Shown: one piece after another, positions 25,275 through 39,893 of the stretch
Numbering within the stretch: the stretch's first letter is position 1
Layout: each line of letters starts with the position of its first letter
DNA from: Copromyces sp. CBS 386.78
Lineage: Eukaryota > Ascomycota > Sordariomycetes > Sordariales > Sordariaceae
Direction: 5' to 3'
Length of the DNA stretch: 64,000 nt
Assembly: GCA_030685235.1 (NCBI GenBank)
Contig: MU839108.1
Location: 62,001-126,000 of the forward strand
Position numbers and translations under genes: made by a program
The notes under the pieces: generated by a model
What the model was told of the DNA's origin: nothing
The model's input: the letters and a program-made list of their open reading frames with translations, nothing else
Databases searched by the model: none

Positions 25275-25287
25275 CTACCCCCCTCCT
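25275..25287 (-). other. polypurine tract of gypsy A
   Basis: Read on the minus strand this is AGGAGGGGGGTAG, directly abutting the 3' LTR. It is the expected plus-strand primer site of an LTR retrotransposon and fixes its direction. Confidence 0.7.
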
Positions 25288-26311
25288 AAACTAACTCCCG
25301 GCTTCAAAACCGTTTAGAAACTATTAATATTTATAAAGTAGGGCTTACTAAGGCGGGTAAGCGCTTAGCGCCAAGCCTCCTATTAAGGGGTCGAATACTA
25401 GCCAAAATATTACTAGATATGCCCCTTTCGCAAAGACTATTCGATTATTACTTTAAATAATCCCAAATAAATTCAAATGTTCCTAGTCGTCTTATAAGCC
25501 TCCTATCTATACTTTACTATCACTAACCCCCGACGGGGGGTGCTATAGGGACGCCCGTAGTATAGTAATATATAAGGATATTTATATCCTTATTAATATT
25601 GTAGACTATAGAAGCCTTCTATTCGAATTTCGTTATAATTATTATAATTATCTTTTCTCTATTTTATAATTATTTCCCCTTTCCCTACTAACTGTAGTAT
25701 AAAATTTTAATTATATGGGCTTTAACTATTGGTTAGGGGGGTAGGGTAAAATATTAGGGGTAAGAGACGTAAGTACGCCGTAAAACGTATTATTTCCCGG
25801 TTACTATTAACAGTGCTCTTATTACTATAGTAGAATATTTATAAAGCAATTCGGCTAGGATACGTAGAATAAGCCGTTACTAAACTCCTTATTTTTTATA
25901 TCCGCTATCGATATTGCTTTATTTATTATTTAGCCTTATATTCTATCGGACTTACTAATTATCCGCTTTTAGAGCGGCGGTAATAGGGATTAAGGAGGGT
26001 ATTTCAATTGGGGCCTCCTCTTCTTTATTCTTTAATTAAACTTTAAATCCTCTCTTAAAATCGATATACAGTAGTCCTAATTCTAGTCGTCTCTTATAAA
26101 AATCCTAGATTACCTCCTAATAGCCGTCGAAATTAGCTGCTAGTTGCTAATTTGGGGGGTAGTAAAATTATTTTATTAAATAGTATTATTGTCCTTTAAT
26201 TTTTTAATAATTTAGGAATTCTTTAAACTCCTAACGCTTATCTTTTTCGAAGTTATTAATTCTAATAATTACTATACCTTCATTAGCTTTAACGTCAATT
26301 ATGAGGTCCTT

Positions 26312-26762
26312 CTAACCTAGTAAGCCTTTAACGTACAATTTAATTCTAAATACGTTAATAATATAAGTAATTTTTATATTATTAAGTAAAGTTAATTCTA
26401 TTATATATGAGGTAGCCTTTATAATACGAAAAGGTCCTTTAAAATACGGCGCTAATTTATTGTACGGCCTATTAATTACATAGTTAACTATATTAAATAT
26501 AATTTTATTCCCAACTTTATATTTAAGTACGTTAATACGGTTTTCGTTCACCGCTATTTCGTACTTTACTTATACTTATAAAGAAGAGGTTTTAACGAAG
26601 TCCTAAACTTCTTTAAATTATAATATTAGTTGGTTAGTATTAAAAATCTATTTTTTTTATACTTCCGTTATATTTAAGGGGAACGGTATAAATAGTTCTA
26701 TTGTTAGTCTTAATATAGATATTATATAAAATATATATTTATAACGGATTTACGGGTCCATA
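26312..26762 (-). pseudogene. integrase C-terminal part of gypsy A
   Basis: The piece begins near 26.76 kb with a DP-x-IRY string, continues through an FIPFPLNITEV-like segment and ends in the GPF/Y-type module (KVGNKIIF, RPYNKLAPYFKGPF). The last 79 codons (26551-26312) are still open. It directly continues the integrase that stops at about 40.59 kb, so the two were split by insertion. No chromodomain was recognised. Confidence 0.75.
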
Positions 26763-26806
26763 TTATACCATACGAGTATAAGCAACTATATATGGGTATT
26801 ATATAC

Positions 26807-27273
26807 TGAAATGGAGCAAAACCACACCAATAAAGGAACGGGGCCACACTACACAAACGTGCATAGCGAAGAGCAGATCCAAAGCTAATAATCTTGTCCG
26901 TAGAACTAAATAGAATTATTAAATCACAGCTATAAAACCACCAAAAGGAAAGACAGAAGGTAAAGCAGAGCTTCACCTCTATAATTTTCTCAAAATAACG
27001 AAGTACGGATCTAAAGGTCGGTATCAAAGAAAATAGAAAGTACTTCACAAATACAATCAAAGACTTCAAAAAAGAATATTACAAAAATTTTAAAAATATT
27101 AATATTCAATTCGTTATTCTCTACTTACTTAATTACTTCTAATTTAAAAAGGGATACCATCCTTCTTATATTTTTCTATCTTCAACCCTATTCAACCCTA
27201 GAATAAATCCGCTCCTCAATATCCTAACTCTACAAATATCTCAACATCTATTCTAACAAAACGCCCCAACTCA
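26807..27273 (-). repeat. LTR of gypsy B (3' LTR in element orientation)
   Basis: This 467-bp copy aligns without visible gaps to 39427-39893. It shares AACGGGG...ACACTAC-type and TACCATCCTTCTTATA strings, and nearly all differences are transitions. Confidence 0.9.
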
Positions 27274-28349
27274 AATTTTCCCTTCGGAAGTAGTAAAAAT
27301 ATACCGAACCACTTCCGTATTACAAATTTAAATATTCGACAAAGGAAAAAATAGGGTATACTCCTCAAAATAACGGGTAATAATCTACACCTTATATAAA
27401 AACAAAAAGTCCCAAGCAAATAATAATTAGTAAATAATTTTATACTCTACTTATTACTTACGCGCCCCCTTTACCTTCTTCGCTTACTCCCTCTTCCGTA
27501 GCTACTTTATACCCCTTCTTTTTCGGTTAAAGATCTCTTACTATTTAAATATATTAATTATAAAGGGTAGAAATACACCCCAAATTATATTTCTCGCGAA
27601 TATTAATATATATTTATATTCAATAGTAATAACCCGCCTACTAACCCCTTTTACATCCTTCAAACTTTTATTTATTAATCTTTTTATAAATAGGATAAAG
27701 TAATTAATAATAAATCAATCTCTAAACCCTAATATATTCAATTTCTTTTCGTCCCTCTTGCACTTAATAATTCTACGGTTCTTCTCTAATACCTTTAGGG
27801 TTTTAACTAATAATTTTTATAATTTAAATATTTTAAAAATAGTCGCTAATATTTTTAACGTATTAATTAAGAGGGGATCCGCTCTTTTATCTTCGTTAGA
27901 AGTAAGGCTATTTCGAATGCAAATTATAAAATTTAAAGGCTCTCCCTATCCCTAATTAAGTAAGTTATAAAAAATATTCCGTTCCCCCTATTCCTCTTCT
28001 AAAATTTTAAACTTTCTACCTCTTTTAAATATTTTAAAACTATAAAAGGATTTACTCTATACTATATTTAATTAGGCGAACTTTCTATAATATACTTAAA
28101 AATACTAATAAATATTATTTCTTTCTTTTAATCCTATCAACTTTATTATTAACTATACTTAAATTATTTAAATATAATTATATATAACCCTCATTTATTA
28201 TCGGGCTATTATACTTTCCAATTATAAAAAATCGTCTAACTAAATCTAAAATCGCCAATACTACCTTATTTCCTATAAAATTAGTACTAAAGTACTATCC
28301 TAATCTAAGTAAAAATCCTTCCGCTTTATCTTAATAAAGAATATCTTTA

Positions 28350-31310
28350 CTACTTCTAAAACCTAAAGACTACAAATCTATATTAATTACTAAGTAAAAA
28401 ATTTTATATTTAACTATTATTATCGGTCGTTCAAATCGACCCTTCTTCCGCATTTATTATAAATATTATAATAGGAAGCTACGAAAACTTCGTAAGCAAA
28501 ACGGATTAATTCTATCCTTTCTTCGTCGAATGTTAAATTGTAATAATATTATATTATTACCGCCTACTTATAAATTACAAAGACGAAATACTAATTATAA
28601 TAAATAAGTAAATACTAAAATCGGGTAATTTTAAAAAAAATTATAATCTCCTCTCTTATATTCTAAAACTACAAAATTTCTAATATAAGAATCTCCGTAT
28701 TAGGAAGAATATATATTCTATCCCCGAACTTTCTTAATATCTATATAATACCTCCAATAATAAAAAATCTATTGAAATAATTATAAATATTCATATAATA
28801 CTAAAAATTAACTATCCTTAAGGCTAGACTCTTCTATAGAATCTTATTCAATTAGGCTAACTTATTCTACCAATCTATTAATAAATAAAAATCTTCTTCG
28901 AACGCCCGAATAAAAATACTTTTATTATTATTATTATTACTCTAAATTTTATAAAGTACGGATCCTATAATATTTAATTTCCTATTTTTCATATATTTAA
29001 GGAAACGCTAATCGTCGGCGTAATTAAAATTTTTAGCTGGTTCGGGTTTCGGTAAGCAAACTTCCCCTAATCGAATAAAGATCTCCTCGTAAATTTTAGC
29101 TTCGGTACCCTATTATTCGAAGAATATTTAAATAGTCTCAAATAATTTATTTATATTAATTATTATATTTATCTTTAATTAAGAAAAGATTTTAGGTCGT
29201 ATTATATCCTTTCTTAATTAAATAAGTAAATTATTATTATCGAAGGAAAAAAAAGAAGCTTTATCGTAAGAAGAGCAAATCTACTTTTAAGGAAGTTTAA
29301 AGGAAAATACCCAAATATAAATCAATATTGGTTATCGTCCGTCCAAATACTAATTAAATATCGTCCCAATAATATAATACTTTAATTATCGTTTATTAAT
29401 TCCTATAAATACTTATCCGTTTTCTTATCCCCTTATTTTACAAATTTCCATCGTATCCCTATACTAATTACCTAACTAATACCCAAATTACTAATTATAC
29501 TGCCCACATTTAAAGGAACTACTATCTTTACCCTTTAACCGCTAGTAAATCTCCTCCTCTTATCTTTTTTCTTTTTTTTCACGCATTCTTTTTCTTAACT
29601 ACCAATATCCGTCTCACTTCTTCAACCATACGTAATCTAACTATTTACTATATCTAAAAATAACTCTCCTACTTTAATAAATCTTATTTAAGAAGCGATA
29701 TAATAACTAAATCTTTTTCCGAAACGTATTAGCACAAATCTTTAAACAATTCCCAATATTCCCAATTTAACCTTCCTAATTAAAAAGAAATTCGCCCCTC
29801 CGGTTTATATAAACCTTACGCCCGTATATCCCCTTATTACTAAAAATAATTTTAAATACATTAATAAAAAGTTTAATAGAAAAAAATAATTCCTTTTTAA
29901 AGTCTATATTAACCCTTTTACAAACCTTATTATACCCGACAATCTTTAAAGTACGGAAGGGTATACCTTTAATAAAATCTTTATGTACAAAGTATAAATC
30001 TTCGCTATTATCTAACCCAAATTTATAAGCTAATTATATTTAAAATAAGTACTACCTTTAAACCTTACTACCTTTAAAAAGTTTATTAATACTTTTTAAC
30101 TAGCTAACGAATATCGTTATATTTTCCTTTCGCTAATTACTAATAAAGGTATAACCTTCCTTTAATATATATTTATTAAAAAAAAAGGAATTTAATTATA
30201 TAATCTTTATACTATATCTTTTATAAGAAAAAAAGAGCGTATCCTAAATCTTTTAATTTAAAATTTTAATTTTCCGTATAAATCCGCTCATCCTTATCTT
30301 CTTTAATAATTTTTTATTAACTATTTTTATTTCCTAAAAACCGCTACCTATATTCTTACTACGTTTCCCAACTCCAAAAGACCTTCATTTCTATTTTTAT
30401 AGCGGAAGGGAAATAAGAAACCCCAAATATTTAAATTCCCTTCCTAAATTACGTATCTATATTAATTAATATTAAGGGGGGGATTCACGGGAATTATATT
30501 TAATTCGGTAAGAGAACCGACTAATATAATTCTTCTATAGAAAACCTCTAAAACCTCGAATTTCTTACCCAAAAAGACCCTAACTTTATTCGCCTATATC
30601 GCACCATAACTAATAATCGCAGCTAGGGAGGCGATTTCCTAACTATTAAGGGTATCGGACAAGAAGACTAAACCAAAGCTAAAGTACGGATCCCTTATAA
30701 AATTCGCTATTAAACCGACTATATTACATTCGAATACTACTAACTAAGTTTAAGAAATAATAATCGTACTATTCGTAACAACTATAAATTAAAGAAGAAT
30801 AAAGAAGAATTTCTATCCTTCTAGTAAAATAACGGCGACGACGATAATAAACCCTCTAATAGAAATCTAAATAATAATATCGAAATAGGGGATAACGAAA
30901 AAGAATCCAATAAAAATTTTAATAAAAATAAAGATAAAAAGTATAAAAATAAAACCGAAGACAAAAATAACAATCGTACAATAAAATAGGAGGCTACGCA
31001 AGCAACGGCTAATATAGAGAGAACTACTTTATTAAAGAAGTCCTAGGAGGACCGGAAAATTATCCCTAAAAAAGCTCCTAAAAGGAAGGAAATTAATAAA
31101 GAAGAGACCTCTTCTATTAATAACGATAATTTTAATAAAAATATTAATAATAATAACGATAATAGTAATATAAAATTAAAATTATTTAAAACGAAGGCTA
31201 AAACTATAAAAACAAAAAAGCTCGTCACTTCTAGGCTACGCCCTAAGAAAATCATTAAATATAAAAAGAACAGCGAAAATCCCCTCTACTAGCGGTTAGG
31301 GTTTAAATAT
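28350..31310 (+). pseudogene. long decayed ORF antisense to pol inside gypsy B, unknown product
   Basis: A single plus-strand frame can be followed for roughly 980 codons. Almost all its stops are TAA/TAG that would be Gln or Trp before RIP. Sampled blocks in order are SYENFVSKTD (28.47 kb), NYKDEILIIINKQ (28.60 kb), FSWFGFRQANF (29.03 kb), NLQTIPNIPNLTF (29.74 kb), FTNLIIPDNLQ (29.92 kb), LITNKGITFL (30.13 kb), RSWGGDFLTIKGIGQED (30.63 kb) and DYITFEYY (30.71 kb). It ends in a low-complexity Asn/Asp/Lys-rich tail at 30.83-31.3 kb. No family was recognised. It lies between integrase and the 3' LTR and runs opposite to pol. It could be an antisense accessory ORF of the retroelement, captured DNA, or a separate insertion. 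Confidence 0.6.
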
Positions 31311-32199
31311 TAAAAGAATTAAATATTTCCTATATATAAATAAAAGAATAATAAAAAAAAAATCGCAAAAATTTTTCTAATAATAGGATAAGAATCTTCC
31401 CTTAATACTTTCTTCCCTTAGTACAAATCTACACCCAACCACTTAATATTTTAATCTTCCCTTCGAAAATAAGTAAATACCAATCGACCACTTTCGTAAT
31501 AATAAACCTAAATTATAATAATAATAAGAAGGAAAAAGAAAATATAAAAAGGAAAAGGGCAATATAATATATAATAAGAATACTAATATTTCAATTATTT
31601 AGTCTAAATCTATTCCTACCCAAGAATATAATTCCCTTTAATAAAGAACAAATTAAAAGTTTTATATTATAAAATTAGCAGGAACTTCCCTTAATTAATT
31701 AATATATAAGTAAAATAAAGATAAAAGAAAAATAAAAGGAGTAATAGAAATAAATAATAAAACGAATAAAAAACAAAAAAAAAATCCGTCTATAAACGAA
31801 ATATAAATTAGTACAACTAATAATTAATCTTCTATTAAAGCCTATTCTCCCGGTAGCCTCCCCCTAAATATTATAACTTCAATCTTTAATTTCCCAAAAT
31901 TACGCTTTATCCTATCCTTAAAAGTAATATTCTATATCCTCTTCTTCTCCTTCTCCTTCTCTTTCTCCTTCTTTTTAACTTCCTAAAATATAAATTCCTC
32001 CCGTAATATTCGCCTTAATATCTCCTCTACAATTAACTTATTATTTCTAAATCAAATTCCCTTATATCTTCTACAAAATTAATTTACTCCCTTCCAAGTC
32101 CTAAATTCGGTTCTATAATATCCAATATTACTCTGTCCCTAAATATAAATTTCTTAATCCTTCTAACGCTTATAAATTTATTAAACGGTATTCTATCAA

Positions 32200-35100
32200 A
32201 AATATTAATATAATATATATTTCCCAAAATAAAAATCTAGTATATACAATAAAATCCCTATTAGTAATAAATTAATTTCCGTATAGAATTTATATTAATC
32301 TTACGAATATTATTATACTTTAAAACTAAATTATTAACTTCAATTTAAACATTTTCCAATCGTATCTTTCACTAGTCCTATTTATTACAGTAATTAATTA
32401 TTACTTCCCTTACTACGGCGACTTTTTCTATTACCTAAATAAACTTATACTTAATATCCTTATATATTTTAATAATTATACAAATTAATTCCTCCCTAAT
32501 TATTTACCTATTATCGTTTTTTTAATTAATAACTTACTATAATAATAAATTAAATTCAATAAGAGAAATAAAATTATAATTGTATACAAGCTAAAAAAAT
32601 ATATATCTATAATTTTCTCTAATGATTATATAATCGGCGAAAAGGATATAAGGGAAATACTTTTTCTAATTAATACTTTTACCGTCAGTTATTTTTATTA
32701 ATAAAGAGGCAATCGTCGTATACCCTTATTTATTCGTACTATTAGCCCTAGAATTATAAAGCGCAATATACTTTTTAAAGATCATAAATTAAAATAAATA
32801 TTTTATTATAACTTTTTAAAATTCTAGATTACTATTTATTAAAACTATAAAAAAATATCCCTACCTTAAAAATAATTATTTAAAGAATACTTTTACCCTT
32901 ATAAATATAATACTAAAAAAAAGAGTTACCTTAATATAACCCGTAAAATCGTTTCGGGCCTCCAAAAGGGGAACTTTCTTATTGTTTAGTTTTAAAAGGT
33001 ACTAAATATCCAATGTCTATTTCCTAAAAGGATAGGAATTAAGATAAAATTAATAGTAGCCGTCTTTAAAACGTTTCGGGCTAAATATTTAATATTAAGG
33101 GCAGGAATAAATTATTTCTTCGATTTAAATATATATACCCTTCTAATAATAATATTTAATAATATATTAATATATTCCTTTACAACTTTAATAGCCTACT
33201 TCGTTGTAATAACGGATTATAATTTACTAATATTCCTTTAAATTATTAATAAGTCGCCGGAGAACCTATATTAGAATAGCTAGCCGCAATTAAAAAAATA
33301 CTATCTTAAATTATAAACTTAAAGGTGTTACTACGGAATTAATATTTTATAACTATACCCTTTAAGCGTACAAGCATTTTAAAGGTTATTAAATACTTAG
33401 CGATCTCTTCTAACTATTCTAACCAATTTCCCTTTAAAATTAGTTCATTAAATTTATTGGCTTAACTAAAATAGATTTACGCATTAATAAAATCGTTAAT
33501 ATCCTCCTTATACTCCTTCTCGTACAAATTAAAAAGCTTTAATAGCTTATAAAATAGATTGTTAATTACTATATTCTTAAAATTAAAAATATATTTAACT
33601 TTAAAATTAAAAAGCTTAATCTAAATGATTTACTGTATTAATAATACTTTAGGGATATTATTAATAATACCGTTTAATTAATAGACTAAAACTATAATAT
33701 TAGTCTTAATAATAAAATAAACGCTAAATAATTACCTTCTTAACCGTTTTAAAGCGTAAAAAAGACCCCGAAACTCCTTTTTTATAATATTATAACGTTT
33801 TTTAATATCGGACTGAATCCTACTCTCAAAGCAGTATAAATATTTTTTTCCGTCGGAATTAATCTATTCTAAAATTATTCCCCAACCTTCTAATAATACG
33901 TCTACTATAAAATAAATTATCTTATAATATTTATCGTCGTAAATTAATATAGCGAAGATTAATATTATAATAATTAAATATTAAACATATTCTATTACGA
34001 ATTATTCGTTTTCAATTTACTACTATTTAATATCCTTCTTTATTAACGTATAAAGGGGAATTATAATAATACCGAAATTTTTAATTTAAATCCTATAATA
34101 CCTTACAATATTTAGGAAGGAATAGACCTCTTCTACGCCCTTCTCTTTCTTATTAAGATCTTCTTTACAATAAATCTATTTATTAATTTTAATAACTTTA
34201 TTTTTATTTAATACTTTCCCTTCGGGTATATATAAATATTTAACTAATACTATTTCCCTTTAATATTATTATAATTTAATAATTATAATCGTTCTTCTAA
34301 TTAACTTAATATTAAAGAGTACTTTATCGATATTTATAAAATATTCTAATATATATCTCTTAACTCCCTTAATACTAATCTACTCTTTACTATAATTTAA
34401 CCGAAGTCCTTTAATATAAATATCGTCGAAATATAATTAATAAATATTAAGGATTAAATTATAGAGTATCCGAATTATAATTCTTATAAATTATATAATA
34501 AAATTAATACCTCCTTATAGTAGAATAATTATCCGAAATAGGCCAAAAAAGGTCGTAAAAATAGTAATATCCTAACTAACTTCTTCGAAGGGGATCTAAT
34601 CGTACTTAAAAAAGAAATCTAATAAGGATATTATTTTATAACCTCTAAAAACTTTACTAAATTCTTTATAACCCGATAATAAATTAATATCCTTCAATAT
34701 CACCTTATTAATTTTCTAAATATTATTAATTAAGTACAAACCCCCATTCTTCTTTATAATTAAAAACTAATTATTATAATACACTATATAATTTTCTTCC
34801 AAAATCCCTTTCTTAATCCTATCCTTTAACAAATCGTATACCTTAATATAGAAAGCTTTTAATATCGGAATAAATTTTAATTACTAAGCGGAATAAAGGA
34901 TAATACAAATTTACTAAAGGGGAATAACATCGGGATATAACTTACCACACTCTATAAAATCCTAAGCCAAAATTTACTCCCTATTATAAAGAATATAAAT
35001 AAAAAATTTAATTTCTCCTTCGTTAAAAATATCCTAAACCTTCTTAAATATAACTTAAAATTACTCCTCTATTAACCTCAACCTACAAATCAACTCTATA

Positions 35101-36400
35101 AACCTTAAAATAATATACTAATCCTACTCCAAACTAAAATTTTTAAATAAATTAATAATCCGCTCCTTTACTACTTCTAACCTCTTTATTTTCTAATTTA
35201 AATCCCTATCTAATTTTAAACTATTAAAAACCGTATTATCGATTAAATTAACCTTCTAATTTACTTATTTATATATTATATAAATTTATATTACTACTTC
35301 TAATCTTCTTTTAAAAAGCCCTTCCCTATAAATACCAACTTCCTTCAATAACTTTACTAAAATCCTCTTTATACGCTAACGAACCTACTTAAAAATTTAC
35401 ACTTCTTCTTTATTATTTCCTATAATCTTTTTCTAAACTTCCTATAATTCCTTATATCCATCCTTCTCTATCTATAAAAAATCTAATAACTAATCGGCTA
35501 CTACATTTAGCAACGGCACAATCTACTCATCGTCCTCCTTAAATTCCAATTATTTAAATAATTCAACTACCTTTCCTCCTTATATCTTCGAATCCTCCCT
35601 TTTTCTACAAATATTCGAAAATACAATTATAATAGGGGAATTAAACCTACTATCGGTCCTCCCTCAATATTTCTAAATTAATAACTAGCGCAGCATAAAT
35701 TACTACCCCTTTAAAAATTATAACCGTATAATTCTTTCCTCCCTCATTATAAATTATATAAATATTAATATCCTAAAAAAATAGTAGCCCTAAAATAATA
35801 TTATAATTAAATAAAATTTATTCAATAACGAAGAAATAAACTTCTCTTCCCTTATCGAATAAATAAACTTTCTTATACGTTTCACTAAAGAATCCCCTCC
35901 TACTTCTATTACTATTAATATTAATAATCTAAATAAAAACGCTTTAAAGACCTAAACTATTAACTAATACTTTATTAATAGTATTATATTCAACCCCTAT
36001 ATCTAAAAGAATTATAACCTTCTTACTTCCCTTATATTTAATAAAAACGTAAAACGTAAATAAAAGAATAAAACAGGTTACATTTCTTCTAAATAAAGAG
36101 AATTTATCGATAAACTTTATATAATTAATCGTAAATACTAAAATATCGCAAAGTAAAACAACTCAGGTAAGAACGGATCCGCTCCTCTTCTAATTACCAA
36201 AATTCCGCTATTTAAATATAAAAAAAATATCTTCGCTAAAATTAGACCAACCGAATAATAGATCTCCTCTTCGCTTAATAACCTCTATAAAATTAATTAA
36301 TAATATCTTTATAAAATCCTACTTATTAACGGATATACTATTAATTAAAATTCCTACTAATATAATAAAAACGAATTTATTAACTTTAAAACTATTATCG
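32200..36400 (-). pseudogene. pol of gypsy B (RT, RNase H, integrase)
   Basis: On the minus strand a KKNGGLYLINNI-like RT block lies near 34.74 kb. The catalytic box at 34421-34433 reads YFDDI with both aspartates intact, unlike element A. Integrase sequence around 32.60-32.75 kb reads YNSRANSTNKQGYTTIASLL and then YILFADYIIIRENYRYIFF, which corresponds to the D-x35-E side of a Ty3/gypsy integrase of the RANG...ERGH type. Numerous RIP stops show that it is dead. The 35-36.4 kb part should contain the protease and its linker, but I could not place the motif. Confidence 0.65.
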
Positions 36401-38685
36401 GGGGTAATACTACTATAATATTTAAACTATACTCTAAAGATCCTATTCTTATTATAAAAAACGCCCGAAAATTATTCGACCCAATTATAAATAACTTTAA
36501 CGTTAATAGGGTTATCGCAAACAATATCTTCAATAATAATAATAACCTTAACGTTTATAAATTTAACCGCTATAAGGTTCTACTCCTTTATTTCCGAAAT
36601 AATATCCTTAATTTTAACCTCCTTTATAGGGAGCTAATTAATATTATCCTCTTTTATCGTAAAAAAAACCTTCTTCAATATTATTTTTATTACCGGCGTT
36701 ATTAATATTAATATAAAGGTAGGAGTAAATTCGTACGCGCAGATTTTATCTTCGAAAATCGTACTAAATTATTTAAATATAGTATTAGTATTCCCTAATA
36801 TAGAAGGACGAAAAAAAGGAAGTATAATTATAAATCCTTAAATAATATCTTCCGTCCGAAATTTCTTCAATTTACTAGCGGCTATAATAACAATCTTTTA
36901 AAGGGCGCAAATCTACTCCTTATTATTAATAACTTCCTTAACCCGAATAAAAATAATTAACCGGATTTAAATAGTATAAATATTAATTACCCGGTTACTA
37001 GCTAAAAACGAAAATTTATACAACTTATTAAATACCTCCATCGTATTATAATTAATAGCGGCTCCGGATCTTTTTTAAGCCTAAATCTAATTCTAATATA
37101 CTTTAATACTTTTAAAATTTAAAAGAACCTTAAAAAATAAAATAAATAATAGGTTCTTAATATCCTTCTACTATTAATAATTAAATTCCTACCTCTTAAA
37201 ATCCTTATAATTAATATATTCAGGATTTAAAACTATAAAAGAGCGGATTAATTTACCAAAAGTACTAACGTTACAAACGTAACTAAAAAGATTCCTATCG
37301 ATAAAATTATTATAATCCAACGTAATTCCTTTATAAGTAATAGGAAATATAGACTTCTCCTTATTATATAGCTTTTAAATTAAAATATTATAGCGGGTAT
37401 TAATATCCTTCTCGGAATAAATAATAAAATAATATTCCGTCTCTCCGTAATAATAATACTACTACAGACCTATTCCTCCTTATCCTCTACGGCTTCTACT
37501 TCTATTTCTAATAAACGCATTTTAACTAATTTAAACAGCGTTAATATAAATATTTAAAATTTAGGTCGGCTAATAAATAATAGGCTAAAAGGGAATACTA
37601 GGGATAGTAATTTATTAGAATTAATAATTAATAATAATATTTTAAGCGATTATAAATTATTCTATTAATTAAGCTAATTTCTCTATAACATTTTCGGTAA
37701 TACTAAATCCGCTCCTAATTATAACCTCAACTTTAATCCCAATCTTCTTAATAAAGACTTTTATAAAAACTTCTTCCTTAGATAATAAAGAAGAAGAATC
37801 TATATTAATAATTTATTTACTTTTACATTTATTCTTCCTAATAGAAATTTCTTCTTTACTACTATTAATATTATCGGACTCGCTAATATCCAAATTATTA
37901 AACTATTTAACTATAAACCTAATTAACTCCTAGGAGAATTTAATCTATTCTATAGTATAAATATCGTCTTTATACTTCTTTAAGAAAGAAGTAATTATAT
38001 ATTTAGTATCGATATACAATTTCTAATAGAAATTCTTAATAATATTATAATTAACGCTATATTAATTTATAGTAGACTAGCGAACTAATAAAGCTGAAAA
38101 AATAAAAATAATATTAACAATTTTACTTTTTTTGTAAAGGACGCGCCTAATATAAAAGTTTTTTAATATAAAAGAAATATTATTAATTTACTTAAGGTCT
38201 TTAACTTTACAAATTATTTTAAACTACTAAACAAATTCATTTTAAATATAAATCCCTTTTACTTTAAAATCGCGGAAAATACTTTTACCAATATTCTTAA
38301 AGTCTTTCTTACACTACTAGAACTAAATAATAATTTTAAATTCGTCGTTATTAAATTTATAAATCCCAACTTTTTCTTCGAATAATTTAAAGTATTTAAA
38401 GACCTTTTTACTATTAAACTTCTTTTTAAAAATAATATTACGAACAAAGGTAGCATTATTAGCAAAAAGGGCAATAATAGCATTAAGGATTATTTTAATA
38501 GCGGTAGAAGAAGTAATAATAGGAGGAAAAGTAGTAAAAAGGGTTCCTTTAGAAGAAGTAATAGAATTAAATATATTAGGTAATATAAATTTGTAGGTCG
38601 TAAAAGGGTAAAAATATTATATAATATTATATTAATATTCGAAATAATTAATAATATTAGTATCGTTATCCAATAAAATACAAAT

Positions 38686-39400
38686 TTACCCCTCCTTATT
38701 TGTATCTTCTTCGCAAAAGCATTTTAATATTGCTAATAAGTCAAATCGCTCTTCGGAATTTCGCGATAGCTTCATTTCAAAACTTTCTAAAAAGTAGGTC
38801 CCGCTAATTACCTCCTTACTAATCGCCTTTACCTCTTTTAATAATATTCTAAAATTCTTAAAAACACTAAGAAAAACTCGGATTACTAAAATAAGGAGCC
38901 CCATAATAATTTCAACCAACCGGAAAATAAATTCCTCGTATAGTTCGCGAATATTCAATTACCGAACGTCAATTAACCAAAAACAAATCTCTACCGCCCT
39001 ATTAACCCTTAATCTTTATTATTCAAATTCGCTTTCCAAAACTCTACTCTTATTCTTTCCGGTTTAATCTTATTTAATTCTATCGTTAAAATCGGTTCTT
39101 TCTTTCTTTATTTCGGTTTTAATATTTTCTTTTTAAATTATTAAACTAAGGTTCCTATTAACCGCCGCTAATAAATCGCAATATTATTAGAGAAATAGAA
39201 ATTTATATATATCTAAAATTAAAATTTTTTATAAGTCGAATAAAAAATTTCGTTACTAATAAAATTAATTAATTCCTCGCTATTTAAATTTTGGCTCTTA
39301 AATTAATATCCCGAAGGCCTTAGAAATAACCTTAATATTTATAAGAAGCCCTAGCCAAAGGCTTCCTAAATTCGCATCAACTAATTTAGTTAAAAATTTA
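38686..39400 (-). pseudogene. gag-like region of gypsy B
   Basis: The minus strand just inside the 5' LTR holds open pieces, the longest being 90 codons (38958-38686), with a mixed hydrophobic and charged composition. It sits where gag is expected. No zinc knuckle or capsid motif was identified, so the call is by position. Confidence 0.4.
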
Positions 39401-39426
39401 AAATTTATTTCGTCCTTATTACTATT

Positions 39427-39893
39427 TAAAATAGAGTAAAACTATACTAATAAAGGAACGGGGCTATACTATATAAACGTATATAGCGAAGAGTAAATCT
39501 AAAACTAATAATTTTATCTATAGAATTAAATAGAATTATTAAATTATAACTATAAAACTACTAAAAGGAAAGATAAAAGGTAAAGCAGAATTTTACCTCT
39601 ATACTTTTTTTAAGATAGTGAGGTACGGATTTAGAAGTCGGTATTAAAGAAGATAGAAGGTGCTTCACGAATACGATCAAAGACTTCAAAAAGGAGTATT
39701 ATAAAGATTTTAAGAATATTAGTATTCAATTCGTTATTCTCTACTTACTTAATTACTTCTAATTTGAAAGGGGATACCATCCTTCTTATACTTTTCCATC
39801 TTCAACCCTATTCAGCCCTAGAGCAGATCCGCTCCTCAGTATCCTAGCTCCACAAGTATCTCAACATCTATTCTGACAAAACGCCCCAACTCA
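39427..39893 (-). repeat. LTR of gypsy B (5' LTR in element orientation)
   Basis: This is the 467-bp partner of 26807-27273. It is followed by ATAC, which matches the four bases before the left LTR. Confidence 0.9.

Larger units (their letters stand above)
26807..39893 (-). mobile_element. large Ty3/gypsy LTR retrotransposon B (inner), RIPed
   Basis: Two 467-bp LTRs (26807-27273 and 39427-39893), TG...CA in both readings, bound a 13,087-bp element. A 4-bp ATAC target duplication is visible (26803-26806 and 39894-39897). Its pol reads on the minus strand: gag-like pieces are at 38.7-39.4 kb, RT at 34.4-34.8 kb, and integrase with a YNSRAN...GYTTIASLL-like block (family RANG...ERGH) at about 32.7 kb. 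The 4.5 kb between integrase and 3' LTR is far more than usual and contains a long opposite-strand frame. A purine-rich tract next to the 3' LTR (complement at about 27274-27290) agrees with the direction. Confidence 0.82.
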
